Positions 50,898 to 60,184 of a DNA stretch of 64,000 nt are shown here, piece after piece. The DNA comes from Thalassobacillus devorans (GTDB taxonomy: Bacteria; Bacillota; Bacilli; Bacillales; Halobacillaceae): contig NZ_FXEH01000004.1 in assembly GCF_900176565.1 (NCBI RefSeq), positions 372,001 through 436,000 of the forward strand, read 5' to 3'. The notes below the pieces were generated by a model that did not search any database, was not told where the DNA came from, and saw nothing but the letters and a program-made list of their open reading frames with translations. Every line of letters starts with the position of its first letter. Position 1 is the stretch's first letter. The position numbers and the translations under genes were made by a program.

Positions 50898-52775
50898 ATG
50901 AATAATTTGGATACCTCATTTGTACATGCAGAAATAACTCGATTAATGGAAACGCTCAAACTACAGCTTCAAGGGGGAAAAGAACGACAAACACTAAATG
51001 AGCTTGATAAACTGCTTCATAATTATCTTACTTCCTACGAGAATTTAGCATTTACGGAAAGCAAAGTGATGGAAGAAACTTTGGCTATTGAAGTGGAAAA
51101 TGATTTTCAACGAACCGTGACAGCATTAATGAATATGGTATTTAAAGTTAGAAAAAATAAAAATGGTAATTATTACTTTACCATGTATGAAGGGAAGCTG
51201 GCCAGAGACCTAGGGCTTACCACAGCTTTTGTTGAAGGGAAAGAAATGGATGAGATTTTCGGGTTGGAAAAAGCCAGGTATTTAACAAATAAATACGATA
51301 AAGCATTTGCTGGAGAAAACGTTACATATAAACACAGATTAAAAGATATCTTCCTTTACTCTACGTTAGCTCCTATCCAGCACGAGGGAGAAGTGGTGGA
51401 AATTATCGGTTCTTCTGTTGATATAACTGTACACGCAGTGGCTGAGATGCGAGTCAGGCATATGGCCTATCACGACCCATTGACGGACTTGCCTAACCGG
51501 AAGAAATTACAGAAAGACTTGGAAGAAAGGTTAACGTCCCCTGATAAGCAGGAGGGCACACCTTTCTATATCCTTTTATGTGATCTGGATCGTTTCAAAT
51601 ATATTAATGATGCCCTTGGTCACACGGCTGGTGATGAAGTCATCCAGCTGATTGGAAGGCGAATCCGTGAAGTGATCAGCGAAAAAGGGAATCTATACCG
51701 ACTTGGAAGTGATGAATTTGTTGCTATCATCGATCAGGCAAGCTCAGAAAAAGATGCGCGTAAATTAGGTAACTCTATTTTGGAACAAGTAAGCAAACCA
51801 TTGCGTATAAAAGGGAAGGAATTATTTCTTACCACAAGTATTGGCATCGCTGGCTATTCAGGCGGCGGTACTACGGCTGGAAAATTGATTGGAAATGCGG
51901 ACGTTGCCATGCATTATTGTAAACTGAAAGGAAGGCAGAGCCTGCTCTTTTATACAGATTCCATGAATAAGTCCTATAATGAACTGGTTTTTTTAGAAGG
52001 CGACTTGCGTGCAGCCATCCGTAATAAGGAGCTGCTGCTGTATTATCAGCCGAAAATTGACGTCCGTTCCGGGGTGATCAGTGGCATGGAAGCTCTCGTT
52101 CGGTGGAAGCATCCTGTCCAAGGATTCATTTCCCCTGGGAAATTTATTCCGATTGCTGAAGAGACTGGATTGATTCTGGAGCTGGGGGAATGGGTGCTTT
52201 ATGAAGCATGTCGCCAAAACAAAGAATGGATGGAAAAAGGATATGCACCGGAGCGTGTGGCTGTCAATGTATCAGCAGAAGAAATTCAGCGCCATGACTT
52301 TGCGAGCCGTGTAGGGAAAATATTAGAAGCAACGGGGATGCCAGCCCGGTTTTTAGAAATTGAAATTACTGAGAACAGTATAATGCAAAATACGGAAGTA
52401 TGCATCCAAACGATGCAGGAGCTTAAAAGGCTTGGCGTTGCTTTGTCAATTGACGATTTTGGCACTGGCTACTCCTCGCTTGGGTATTTACGGCAGTTTC
52501 CAATTAATTACTTGAAAATTGACCAATCCTTCATAAAAGATGTGAGCACGAACCCAAGTGGTGCAGAAATTGTGAAGGCAATGATTCAGCTTGCGCATAC
52601 GTTTAAGTTAGAAGTCATAGGAGAGGGCGTGGAAAAACCTATGGTTTTAGGTTTTCTTAAAGAAAATGGCTGTGATCATTATCAGGGCTACCACTTTAGT
52701 AAGCCGCTTCCATCGGAAGAATTTGAGAATTTTTTAACAGTACGTAATCCTTATACTTTCCACAAGACTAAATAA
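50898..52775 (+). CDS. PAS-GGDEF-EAL cyclic-di-GMP protein
   Basis: A 625-residue soluble protein. About 60-185 is a PAS-like domain with a PAC end (HEGEVVEIIGSSVDITVHAVAEMRVRHM). About 190-350 is a GGDEF domain with the signature as GSDEF (YRLGSDEFVAIID). About 365-615 is an EAL domain with MEALVRWKHP, the metal loop IDDFGTGYSSLGYL and FIKDV, all intact. Phosphodiesterase activity is likely; cyclase activity is uncertain because of the Gly to Ser change. ATG 50898 follows AAGGTGG. No membrane segments. Confidence 0.88.
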   Translation: MNNLDTSFVHAEITRLMETLKLQLQGGKERQTLNELDKLLHNYLTSYENLAFTESKVMEETLAIEVENDFQRTVTALMNMVFKVRKNKNGNYYFTMYEGKLARDLGLTTAFVEGKEMDEIFGLEKARYLTNKYDKAFAGENVTYKHRLKDIFLYSTLAPIQHEGEVVEIIGSSVDITVHAVAEMRVRHMAYHDPLTDLPNRKKLQKDLEERLTSPDKQEGTPFYILLCDLDRFKYINDALGHTAGDEVIQLIGRRIREVISEKGNLYRLGSDEFVAIIDQASSEKDARKLGNSILEQVSKPLRIKGKELFLTTSIGIAGYSGGGTTAGKLIGNADVAMHYCKLKGRQSLLFYTDSMNKSYNELVFLEGDLRAAIRNKELLLYYQPKIDVRSGVISGMEALVRWKHPVQGFISPGKFIPIAEETGLILELGEWVLYEACRQNKEWMEKGYAPERVAVNVSAEEIQRHDFASRVGKILEATGMPARFLEIEITENSIMQNTEVCIQTMQELKRLGVALSIDDFGTGYSSLGYLRQFPINYLKIDQSFIKDVSTNPSGAEIVKAMIQLAHTFKLEVIGEGVEKPMVLGFLKENGCDHYQGYHFSKPLPSEEFENFLTVRNPYTFHKTK

Positions 52776-52806
52776 AGCAGCGCCAGGCAGGCGCTGCTTT
52801 ATTTTT
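52774..52806. terminator. Bidirectional terminator, EAL gene / AGCS gene
   Basis: AAAGCAGCGCC (52774-52784) pairs perfectly with GGCGCTGCTTT (52790-52800), then ATTTTT. Confidence 0.88.
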
Positions 52807-52825
52807 CCATTAAACTTTGTTCTAA

Positions 52826-54196
52826 TTAAGAGTAAGAGGACTGCTTCTCCTGACGTTTTTCTTCCTTGGCTACTTTCAAGAAGCGCTTCGTTTCTGATGC
52901 TACCACGCCGGATAGAAGCAAGAGCCCAATCAAGTTAGGGAATGCCATCAACCCGTTCATGATGTCAGCAAAGGTCCATACGATGCCTAGTTCTTGGACA
53001 GCGCCTACAAACACGAATAAGACGAATGCAATTTTATAAAGTGGTAAAGCGCGGTCTTTTGTCAGATAACCAAAACATTTCTCTCCATAGTAGGACCATC
53101 CCACAATGGTGGAGAAAGCGAAGAATACAAGTCCGAGAGAAACGATATAACCACCGATATCACCTAAGAAAATGGAGAATGAGGCGGTAGTTAAATCAGC
53201 TCCTTCCAGGTCTCCATTACCATATTGACCTGCCATAACGATTGTCAGACCAGTCATTGTACAGACGATGATCGTATCGATTAAAACCTGAGTCATCGAA
53301 ACCAATGCCTGGCGGCCAGGATAGTCTGTTTTTGCAGCTGCTGCTGCGATCGGAGCAGACCCTAAACCAGCTTCGTTGGAGAAGACACCACGTGCGACAC
53401 CATAGCGGATGGCTGTACCTAACAGGCCGCCAGCTACCGCATTCCCACTGAAAGCATCCGTAAAGATTGTGCCAAATGCAGCTGGTACGAGGTGAAAGTT
53501 AGTAAAGATAATAATAAGTGCACCAATGACATAAAATATCGCCATGATCGGTACAAAAAATGCAGTGACCTTACCGATACTTTTAATTCCGCCAAGCAAT
53601 ACCAAACCTGCCAGCGCGGTAAGAATCAATCCTGTTACCCAGGTAGGGATGGAGAACGTGGCATCGAGTGCATCGGATACAGAATTGGATTGTACCATAT
53701 TTCCAATACCGAAAGCAGCTATCGCACCAAAGATAGCAAACAAGATACCGAGTGTTTTTCCAAGGCCTTTCATTTTTAAACCTCGGTCCAGGTAATACAT
53801 CGGCCCACCAGACATGTTTCCGTTTTTGTCTGTAATTCGATATTTAACGGCGAGAATGGCTTCTGCATATTTTGTTGCCATTCCGAAAATAGCGGTGATC
53901 CACATCCAGAATACGGCACCTGGGCCACCAAGTACGACAGCTGTAGCTACCCCGGCAATGTTACCGGTTCCAATAGTGGCTGCCATCGCAGTAGTCAAAG
54001 CCTGGTAGTGGGAAATGTCACCTTTCGATTTTTTATCTTGTTTACCCGGACTGAATGCAAGCTTCAACGCGTAAGGCAATGCGCTGAATTGCAAAAATCC
54101 GAGCCTTAGTGTCAAATAGACACCGGTTCCGACGAGCAGGATCAATAATACGGGACCCCATACAACGCCGGATATACTGCTTAAGACATCTTGCAT
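52826..54196 (-). CDS. Alanine/glycine:cation symporter (AGCS family)
   Basis: A 456-residue membrane protein with about ten to eleven helices. AGCS features: ALTTAMAATIGTGNIAGVATAVVLGGPGAVFWMW, YRITDKNGNMSGGPMYYL, RGVFSNEAGLGSAPIAAAAAKT and FAFSTIVGWSYYGE. These take up alanine, glycine or glutamine with Na+ or H+. ATG 54196 follows GGGGGT by 7 nt; the open frame to 54298 has no such site. Monocistronic. Confidence 0.9.
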   Translation of the reverse strand: MQDVLSSISGVVWGPVLLILLVGTGVYLTLRLGFLQFSALPYALKLAFSPGKQDKKSKGDISHYQALTTAMAATIGTGNIAGVATAVVLGGPGAVFWMWITAIFGMATKYAEAILAVKYRITDKNGNMSGGPMYYLDRGLKMKGLGKTLGILFAIFGAIAAFGIGNMVQSNSVSDALDATFSIPTWVTGLILTALAGLVLLGGIKSIGKVTAFFVPIMAIFYVIGALIIIFTNFHLVPAAFGTIFTDAFSGNAVAGGLLGTAIRYGVARGVFSNEAGLGSAPIAAAAAKTDYPGRQALVSMTQVLIDTIIVCTMTGLTIVMAGQYGNGDLEGADLTTASFSIFLGDIGGYIVSLGLVFFAFSTIVGWSYYGEKCFGYLTKDRALPLYKIAFVLFVFVGAVQELGIVWTFADIMNGLMAFPNLIGLLLLSGVVASETKRFLKVAKEEKRQEKQSSYS

Positions 54197-54376
54197 GATT
54201 AGTACCCCCTTTTTCCTTATATATAAAATATTCCGAAAACTAAGAGCAAATGTCAAGCTATTTCGGGTATAATAGTAGATGATAAAACAAGTTTTCACCG
54301 GTAAAAATGGGGGTAGCAGTCGATATATACAAAATTTGCATGAGATAAAAAGAGAAGAATTGGGGGAGAAGAAGTA

Positions 54377-54856
54377 ATGATTAAAGTTCTATTTGTTTGT
54401 TTAGGCAACATTTGCCGGTCGCCGATGGCGGAAGCTATTTTTCGCGATTTAATAAGGAAAGAAGGGTTGGAAAAGAAAATATCCATAGACTCTGCCGGGA
54501 TCGGTCACTGGCATGTTGGTGATCTTCCTCATGAGGGCACAAGAGAAATTCTGAATAAATATAAAATTTCTTATGAAGGAATGTCTGCCAGGCAAATTAC
54601 AGAGCGCGATTGGGACGATTTTGATTACTTGATTGCGATGGATGAAAAGAATGTCACAGATATGGAAGGTATAAGAAAAAAAGAAGATGTTACTGTAGCT
54701 CGACTGCTTGATTTTATTCCGGAAGCAGAAGTGAAAGATGTCCCCGATCCATTTTTTACAGGCAACTTTGAATATGTCTATGAACTTGTATCGGCTGGCT
54801 GCAGAGAACTTTTAAATAAAATCAAAAAAGACCATCAATTATCAAAGGAGGAATAG
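54377..54856 (+). CDS. Low-molecular-weight protein tyrosine phosphatase (YfkJ-like)
   Basis: A 159-residue LMW-PTP. The CX5R loop is VCLGNICRSPMAEAIF (Cys8, Arg14) and the general acid is in DVPDPFF. It dephosphorylates tyrosine residues in proteins and is linked to stress resistance in B. subtilis. The next two genes match yfkI and yfkH, in the same order as in B. subtilis. GGGGGAGAAG precedes the ATG. Confidence 0.9.
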   Translation: MIKVLFVCLGNICRSPMAEAIFRDLIRKEGLEKKISIDSAGIGHWHVGDLPHEGTREILNKYKISYEGMSARQITERDWDDFDYLIAMDEKNVTDMEGIRKKEDVTVARLLDFIPEAEVKDVPDPFFTGNFEYVYELVSAGCRELLNKIKKDHQLSKEE

Positions 54857-54862
54857 GTAAAT

Positions 54863-55192
54863 ATGAAAGAGCATAAGTTTTGGAAAGGGGTCATGATCGG
54901 TGCCGTTATTGGAGGAGCTGTTACGCTGTTGGACAAGGAGACCAGAGAGTATGTTTTTAACAGCACTAAACAGGCTGGGGTATCTGCTAAGAGTTATACT
55001 TCAAACCCTTCAGAAGCTATCCGGGAGTTACGCCTTAAGTACAACCAGCTGACGAACCGTGTGGCAGATGGGGCTAAAGATATACTGGAAGTTTTGAATA
55101 AAGTGGAGGAACTGCTTGATAAAGTGAGCGAATGGGAAAAAGAAGTAGAAAAGGACGTCGAGAAACTGACAGATCACCGGGACGTTTCATAA
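54863..55192 (+). CDS. YtxH-type membrane-anchored protein (YfkI position)
   Basis: A 109-residue protein with one N-terminal hydrophobic segment (KGVMIGAVIGGAVTLLD) followed by an amphipathic helix (EVLNKVEELLDKVSEWEKEVEKDVEKL). This is the YtxH-like plan: anchored in the membrane with a cytoplasmic coiled tail. It lies 6 nt after the phosphatase gene and 30 nt before the YihY gene. Function unknown. Confidence 0.75.
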   Translation: MKEHKFWKGVMIGAVIGGAVTLLDKETREYVFNSTKQAGVSAKSYTSNPSEAIRELRLKYNQLTNRVADGAKDILEVLNKVEELLDKVSEWEKEVEKDVEKLTDHRDVS

Positions 55193-55222
55193 CATTCTCC
55201 CAATGGTTAGGAGAGGGATATC

Positions 55223-56053
55223 ATGAAAGAGTTCTTCAGTTTTATAAAAGAGGTAGGAGCGAGCTTCAACAAGGATGACATCAGTGGCATGGCCGCCCAA
55301 TTATCTTACTTTTTTTTATTATCTTTATTCCCTTTCATGATATTTCTTGTCACTTTATTAGGCTATATGCGGCTTTCGCAGGAAAGGCTGTTGGATTTTA
55401 TTCACACCTATGCTCCTCAGGAAACCTACACGATGATTCAGGAAAATCTGGCAGAATTGATGGCAAGTCAGAATAGTGGCTTACTGTCTATTGGTATCAT
55501 CGGCACGTTATGGTCTGCGTCCAATGGTGTCAACTCCATCATGCGTGCATTCAACCGTGCTTATGATGTAGAAGAAAGCCGTTCTCCATTTGTCGGGAGA
55601 ATTATTGCTATCGTACTTACTATTTCGATGATCGGTGTCATTGCCGTCGCATTTTTACTCCCTGTGTTTGGAAGAATGGTCGGGGTCTATCTGTTTTCTA
55701 TGTTTGGATTATCCGAAGGTTTCCTTGAGTTGTGGAATGCCTTACGCTGGGTGATTTCTTCGATCATCTTTTTTCTCGTCCTCATGTTTCTGTATATGCT
55801 GGCCCCCAATAAATACATTAAAATAAAGCAGGCTTTCCCTGGCGCGGTTTTTGCAACAGTTGGCTGGCAGATCGTGTCCTTATTATTTTCATTTTATGTC
55901 ACCAGCATGGGCAATTACTCAGCCACTTATGGCAGCCTCGGCGGGTTTATCGTATTGATGATCTGGTTTTATATTTCCGGGATCATCATCATTTTAGGAG
56001 GAGAAATTAATGCAATTTTGCGAAGGAGAAAATTGGGCATCCATTCCTCCTGA
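55223..56053 (+). CDS. YihY/BrkB family membrane protein (YfkH-like)
   Basis: A 276-residue membrane protein with about six helices: DISGMAAQLSYFFLLSLFPFMIFLVTLLGY, SIGIIGTLWSASNGVNSIMRAFNRAYDVEE, then GGFIVLMIWFYISGIIIILGGEINAIL. These are the motifs of the YihY/virulence factor BrkB family, of unknown biochemical function. Last full gene of the YfkJ-like operon. Confidence 0.9.
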   Translation: MKEFFSFIKEVGASFNKDDISGMAAQLSYFFLLSLFPFMIFLVTLLGYMRLSQERLLDFIHTYAPQETYTMIQENLAELMASQNSGLLSIGIIGTLWSASNGVNSIMRAFNRAYDVEESRSPFVGRIIAIVLTISMIGVIAVAFLLPVFGRMVGVYLFSMFGLSEGFLELWNALRWVISSIIFFLVLMFLYMLAPNKYIKIKQAFPGAVFATVGWQIVSLLFSFYVTSMGNYSATYGSLGGFIVLMIWFYISGIIIILGGEINAILRRRKLGIHSS

Positions 56054-56121
56054 TAGCCTGTATAATCGCTGTACTTCATGCAGAACCTAAGCATGATTAT
56101 TGAAAAAAAGGAGTGGCAGCG

Positions 56122-56232
56122 ATGAGCGATAATAAGCAAAATCATAATAATAAGAACAACAAGAAGAAAAAAAGTGATGCTCCTAAACACAAAACAAGCA
56201 GCTCCGCGAATAAGCAGAATAACTACCACTAA
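56122..56232 (+). CDS. Small basic Lys/Asn-rich protein (36 residues)
   Basis: ATG 56122 has an AAAGGAG site 8-9 nt upstream and opens 36 codons (MSDNKQNHNNKNNKKKKSDA at the start, SANKQNNYH at the end) before TAA 56230-56232 and a terminator. Very rich in Asn and Lys, no hydrophobic core, probably disordered. The composition and size fit small spore-associated or nucleic-acid-binding proteins of Bacillaceae, but no family is recognised. Confidence 0.65.
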   Translation: MSDNKQNHNNKNNKKKKSDAPKHKTSSSANKQNNYH

Positions 56233-56236
56233 CACG

Positions 56237-56269
56237 AAAAAAGGCTCCCCGGACGGGAAGCCTTTTTTT
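56237..56269. terminator. Bidirectional terminator, small basic gene / zosA
   Basis: AAAAAAGGCTTCCC-type stem (AAAAAAGGCTCCCC with GGGAAGCCTTTTTTT), 4-nt loop, A-run before and T-run after. Confidence 0.85.
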
Positions 56270-56292
56270 GATGGTTTACACCTTCATACATA

Positions 56293-58230
56293 CTAGGATT
56301 TAAGAAGTCGCAAGCCATTCAGAATAACAAGTATGGTACTTCCTTCATGACCAATAACGCCTAGCGGCAGGTCCAAAACTTGCAGGAAGTTTGAAATGAT
56401 CAGTACCATGATGACCAATATGGAAAAGACAACGTTTTGTTTGACAATTTTGTTCATTCGTTCGGAAAGTTTAATGGCATTGGCGATTTTCGGTAAGTCA
56501 TTTTTCATCAAAACGATATCAGCCGTTTCTAAAGCAACATCTGTACCTTCCCCCATAGCGATTCCCACATTTGCGGTAGCCAGAGCAGGTGCATCATTGA
56601 TACCATCACCGACCATACCGACGTTATCAAAATTGTTACGAAGAATTTTCACCTCTTCCACTTTCTCCTCCGGCATACACTCAGCCACATAGTTATCAAG
56701 CCCAGCTTCTTCAGCAATCGCTTTAGCTGTGGTTTCATTATCACCGGTCAGCATAACAGTGTAAATTCCGTGTTGCCGTAAAATTTTGATGGCATTTTTG
56801 GTTTCTTCTCGAACCGTGTCCTTTAAAGCGACAACGCCTGCGATGCCTTTTTCATCTCCAATGAATATGACCGTTTTTCCTTGCCTGGCTAATTGTTCCA
56901 GAATTCCTCCGTGGAAGGATTCGGCAGCTTCTTTTCCAAGAAATCCTGGCTTACCGATCTTCCATGTGACTCCATCCACTGCTGCTGTAACACCGTTGCC
57001 GGCAAGATCCTGCATATTGCTGATTTCCCGACGTTCAATGCCGGGTTGGGTGTCCGTGTAATTGACAATAGCCTGTGCTAACGGATGGTTGGATTCTCTT
57101 TCTATTGAGGCAAGTACCGATAGAACTCTACCCGACTCTTCCTCTGAGCGGAAAAACACATCTGTGACTTCCGGTTTTCCTTTGGTCAGTGTCCCTGTCT
57201 TGTCAAAAGCAATCGCATTTAAATGGGACAGGTTCTCCAGGTGAACCCCACCTTTAAAGAGAACTCCATTTCGGGCACCGTTCGATATAGCTGACAGCGT
57301 TGCCGGCATAATGGATGCTACTAACGCGCATGGAGAGGCAACTACCAATAGGATCATTGCTCTGTATATCGTATCTGTCCAGCTCCAGCCAAACAGAAAG
57401 TGAGGTAAAAACATCATTAATGCAACCACAATCAAGACAATTTTGACATAAGTACCTTCAAACCTTTCGATAAACAATTGAGATGGTGATTTTTCACTTT
57501 GCGCGGACTGTACCAACTGTATGATTTTCTGGAAAAGCGTTTCATCAGACGGTTTCGTGATTTCAACGGTAATACTTCCATTAATATTGACTGTCCCGGC
57601 AAATACATCTCCGTTGGTTTCTTTTGTTACTGGAACAGATTCTCCAGTAATCGCACTTTCATCCAGGCTGGTTCTTCCTTTAATAATGGTTCCATCAGAA
57701 GGAACACGTTCACCAGCCTTGATAAGGATGCGGTCACCTAGTTGCAACTCTTTAACTGAAACAATTTCTTCTCTTCCATTTTTTATACGCAAAGCCTCTT
57801 CAGGCTGTAAATCCATTAAAGATGAAATTTCCCGTTGGCTTTTATTCATGGTGTAAGTTTCTAATGCTCCACTTAATGCAAAGATAAATATCAGGATAGC
57901 TCCTTCTGTCCAGTAGCCGATAATGGCAGAACCGACTGCCGCGAATATCATAAGCATCTCGACATTAAGTTCCTGATTTTCAATGGTTTCCTCAATACCT
58001 TCTTTAGCTTTTGCAAAACCACCAATGACGAAGGCAGCTAAATGAAGAACAACAAATGTTCCATAGCTCATGGATCCTTCAAAAATCCAGGCAGTCAGTA
58101 TGATAATTCCACTGACGATCGCTGCGATAAGTTCCATATGCTCTTTAACTTTTTCCCACCATACGAATGATTTTTGAGTATGCGATGTTTGTGGCTGGTT
58201 TGTACTGACTGCACGTGCTTCTGAACTCAT
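56293..58230 (-). CDS. zosA: P1B-type heavy-metal ATPase, ZosA-like (zinc)
   Basis: A 645-residue P-type ATPase. SPCALVASIMPATLSAIS (ion site CPx), DKTGTLTKGKPE (phosphorylated Asp), LDESAITGESVPVTK, the HP dipeptide (SNHPLAQAIV) and MVGDGINDAPALATANVGIAMG are clear. No N-terminal Cys-x-x-Cys metal domain. The sequence is close to B. subtilis ZosA (YkvW), a PerR-regulated zinc importer made under peroxide stress; a PerR-like box upstream supports this. ATG 58230 follows GAGGAG; the frame to 58275 is longer without a site. Confidence 0.85.
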   Translation of the reverse strand: MSSEARAVSTNQPQTSHTQKSFVWWEKVKEHMELIAAIVSGIIILTAWIFEGSMSYGTFVVLHLAAFVIGGFAKAKEGIEETIENQELNVEMLMIFAAVGSAIIGYWTEGAILIFIFALSGALETYTMNKSQREISSLMDLQPEEALRIKNGREEIVSVKELQLGDRILIKAGERVPSDGTIIKGRTSLDESAITGESVPVTKETNGDVFAGTVNINGSITVEITKPSDETLFQKIIQLVQSAQSEKSPSQLFIERFEGTYVKIVLIVVALMMFLPHFLFGWSWTDTIYRAMILLVVASPCALVASIMPATLSAISNGARNGVLFKGGVHLENLSHLNAIAFDKTGTLTKGKPEVTDVFFRSEEESGRVLSVLASIERESNHPLAQAIVNYTDTQPGIERREISNMQDLAGNGVTAAVDGVTWKIGKPGFLGKEAAESFHGGILEQLARQGKTVIFIGDEKGIAGVVALKDTVREETKNAIKILRQHGIYTVMLTGDNETTAKAIAEEAGLDNYVAECMPEEKVEEVKILRNNFDNVGMVGDGINDAPALATANVGIAMGEGTDVALETADIVLMKNDLPKIANAIKLSERMNKIVKQNVVFSILVIMVLIISNFLQVLDLPLGVIGHEGSTILVILNGLRLLKS

Positions 58231-58295
58231 GTTCTCAACTCCTCTTTTATAATTGAGAATAGTAATCAACATCATTTAACTATACAAATGATAAA

Positions 58296-58320
58296 TGCTA
58301 TCAATTAGGTTTTGATAGCA
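58296..58320. promoter_or_regulatory. Inverted repeat between zosA and its PerR-like box
   Basis: TGCTATCA (58297-58304) and TGATAGCA (58313-58320) form a perfect 8-bp inverted repeat with an 8-nt spacer, in the zosA leader. A second operator is likely; the regulator is unknown. Confidence 0.5.
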
Positions 58321-58330
58321 TTGATTTTAA

Positions 58331-58345
58331 TTAAAATAATTATAA
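58331..58345 (-). promoter_or_regulatory. PerR-type box upstream of zosA
   Basis: On the - strand TTATAATTATTTTAA differs by one base from the PerR consensus TTATAATNATTATAA. Confidence 0.65.
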
Positions 58346-58500
58346 TTTAGTATCTGTTATTATCATAGCATATTTCGGGATATTATCAAGTGAGAATCGT
58401 TGGATTATTTATCCTTTTTAAAAGGAGGGTTATATTGTTGCAAACTATCCTTCCCGTTGCTATATTGGTGAAGTGTGAATTTAAGGAGGAGGAAATAATC

Positions 58501-59349
58501 ATGAAAAATAAAGCACTATTTTTTATACTTATGATACTTTCTGTTTTCGCGTTAGCGGCTTGTGGTTCTTCAGACCAGACAGGAGAAAAGTGGTCAGAAA
58601 TTGAGGAGCAAGGAGAAGTGGTGGTAGGCACATCTGGCACCCTTTATCCTGCTTCCTTTTATCCCGAAGGATCTGATGAAGAATTAACAGGCTATGATGT
58701 TGAAATTATGCGTGAAATCGGGGACCGTCTTGGCCTCGAGGTAAAATTTGAAGAATATGGAGTAGACGGTCTGCTTTCAGCCATTAAAAGCGGACGGATC
58801 GATATGGCAATCAATGATATGGAAGTGACAGAAGAGCGAAAGAAAGAGTTCGCGTTCAGCGACCCTTATAAGTATTCTTATTCTACGATGATTGTGCGGG
58901 AAGATGACTTGTCCGGCATTGAAAAACTTGAAGATTTAGATGGTAAAGTTGCGGGCGGCGGAGCCACTACTGTTTTTGCAGAGATTTCCCGTCATTTTGG
59001 AGCTGAGGTGAAAACTTACGGAAACGTAACCAATGATGTATATTTGCGTGATGTGGAGAATGGGCGTACCGATTTAATTATCAATGACTATTACCTGCAA
59101 TCATTGGCATTAAAAGCACTGCCGGACATTGCGGTTACATTACATCCGGACTTGAAGTTTCATCCAACAAACTCTGCGATCGTAATGCCGAAAGACGCAG
59201 GTACATTACAACAAAAAGTGAATGAAACTTTGAATGAAATGCGTGAAGATAGAACTTTAACTGAGATTTCGAAAGAATTCTTCGGCGGAAAAGATGCATC
59301 AAAGAAACCAGACGAGGATATTCGAGAGATCGAAGGCTTAGGTTTGTAG
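58501..59349 (+). CDS. Amino-acid ABC transporter substrate-binding lipoprotein
   Basis: A 282-residue extracellular binding protein. The signal peptide ends in a lipobox (SVFALAACGSS), so it is membrane-anchored by a lipidated Cys. VVVGTSGTLYPASFYPEGSDEELTGYDVEIMREIGDRLG and DMAINDMEVTEERKKEFAFSDPY are family 3 (polar amino acid) features, close to cystine/glutamine-type binding proteins. ATG 58501 has AAGGAGGAGG; the frame also stays open upstream to 58390, where a second AAAGGAGGG precedes TTG 58438, but that would hide the lipobox signal. Confidence 0.88.
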   Translation: MKNKALFFILMILSVFALAACGSSDQTGEKWSEIEEQGEVVVGTSGTLYPASFYPEGSDEELTGYDVEIMREIGDRLGLEVKFEEYGVDGLLSAIKSGRIDMAINDMEVTEERKKEFAFSDPYKYSYSTMIVREDDLSGIEKLEDLDGKVAGGGATTVFAEISRHFGAEVKTYGNVTNDVYLRDVENGRTDLIINDYYLQSLALKALPDIAVTLHPDLKFHPTNSAIVMPKDAGTLQQKVNETLNEMREDRTLTEISKEFFGGKDASKKPDEDIREIEGLGL

Positions 59350-59359
59350 GTGAGTGAAT

Positions 59360-60052
59360 ATGTTCGGCATCGAAATCAAACGAGTAGAGATCGAGGATCT
59401 GTTCAATGCCCAGCGGGCCTGGGATAATCTTCCCTTTGTATTAAGCGGGGTACCGCTGACTTTATTGGTGGCTATCCTTGGTATGCTGCTTGGACTGTTG
59501 ATTGGTTTATTTCTTGCTCTGGCGAGACGATCGGACAAACGGATGCTGCGCTGGCCTGCAAGGATGTATATATCGTTCATGCGAGGCACACCTATCTTGG
59601 TTTTCCTGTTTATCCTGTATTTTGGACTTCCGGTAGTCGGGATTGAATTGACTGCCACCATGGCTGCTGTGTTAGGGTTCGGATTGAATTCGGCTGCTTA
59701 TATCGCTGAAATTAATCGTTCCTCTCTAAGCAGTGTGGATAGGGGACAATGGGAATCTGCACAGGCTTTAGGTTTTTCGTATTGGCAGACGATGAGAAGA
59801 ATTATCCTTCCTCAAGCTACGAGAATAGCTATTCCGCCACTGTCGAATGTGTTCCTGGATTTGTTGAAAGCGACGTCGTTGGCTGCAATGATTTCCGTAC
59901 CTGAACTGTTCAATAAAGCGCAGATTGTAGCAGGAAGAAATTACGACACGATGACAATGTATATCCTGGCAGCAATGATTTATTGGCCGATGACCATGGT
60001 ATTCTCTGCTTTGCAGGATTATTTAGAACAGCGCTACAATAAATATTTATAG
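59360..60052 (+). CDS. Amino-acid ABC transporter permease
   Basis: A 230-residue permease of the HisM/GlnP type. It begins ahead of LSGVPLTLLVAILGMLLGLLIGL, has FMRGTPILVFLFILYFGLP (the RGTP motif) and the EAA loop ESAQALGFSYWQTMRRIILPQATRIAIPPL, where the ATPase would dock. Co-transcribed with the binding protein 10 nt upstream. No ATP-binding subunit is encoded after it; a terminator follows. A shared ATPase elsewhere is likely. Confidence 0.9.
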   Translation: MFGIEIKRVEIEDLFNAQRAWDNLPFVLSGVPLTLLVAILGMLLGLLIGLFLALARRSDKRMLRWPARMYISFMRGTPILVFLFILYFGLPVVGIELTATMAAVLGFGLNSAAYIAEINRSSLSSVDRGQWESAQALGFSYWQTMRRIILPQATRIAIPPLSNVFLDLLKATSLAAMISVPELFNKAQIVAGRNYDTMTMYILAAMIYWPMTMVFSALQDYLEQRYNKYL

Positions 60053-60055
60053 ACA

Positions 60056-60095
60056 AGAAGTTCTCCAGGCATTGCCTGCCAGAGCTTCTTTTTTA
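60056..60095 (+). terminator. Terminator of the amino-acid ABC genes
   Basis: AGAAGTTCTC pairs with GAGCTTCT, with GGCA/TGCC inside, then six T. Confidence 0.8.
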
Positions 60096-60184
60096 TATTT
60101 ATTGGCTATACGTTATATTTGACAAGAGGCTTATTCAATTAAAGTGCCGAAAAGTCAAAGACTTGATTTCAAGATATTGTGTGA

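Noticed and set aside
58390-58500. Extended N-terminus of the amino-acid binding protein, or a separate leader peptide at TTG 58438
   Set aside because: The extension would bury the lipoprotein signal. The second ribosome binding site (AAAGGAGGG near 58421) is noted but no independent frame follows it.
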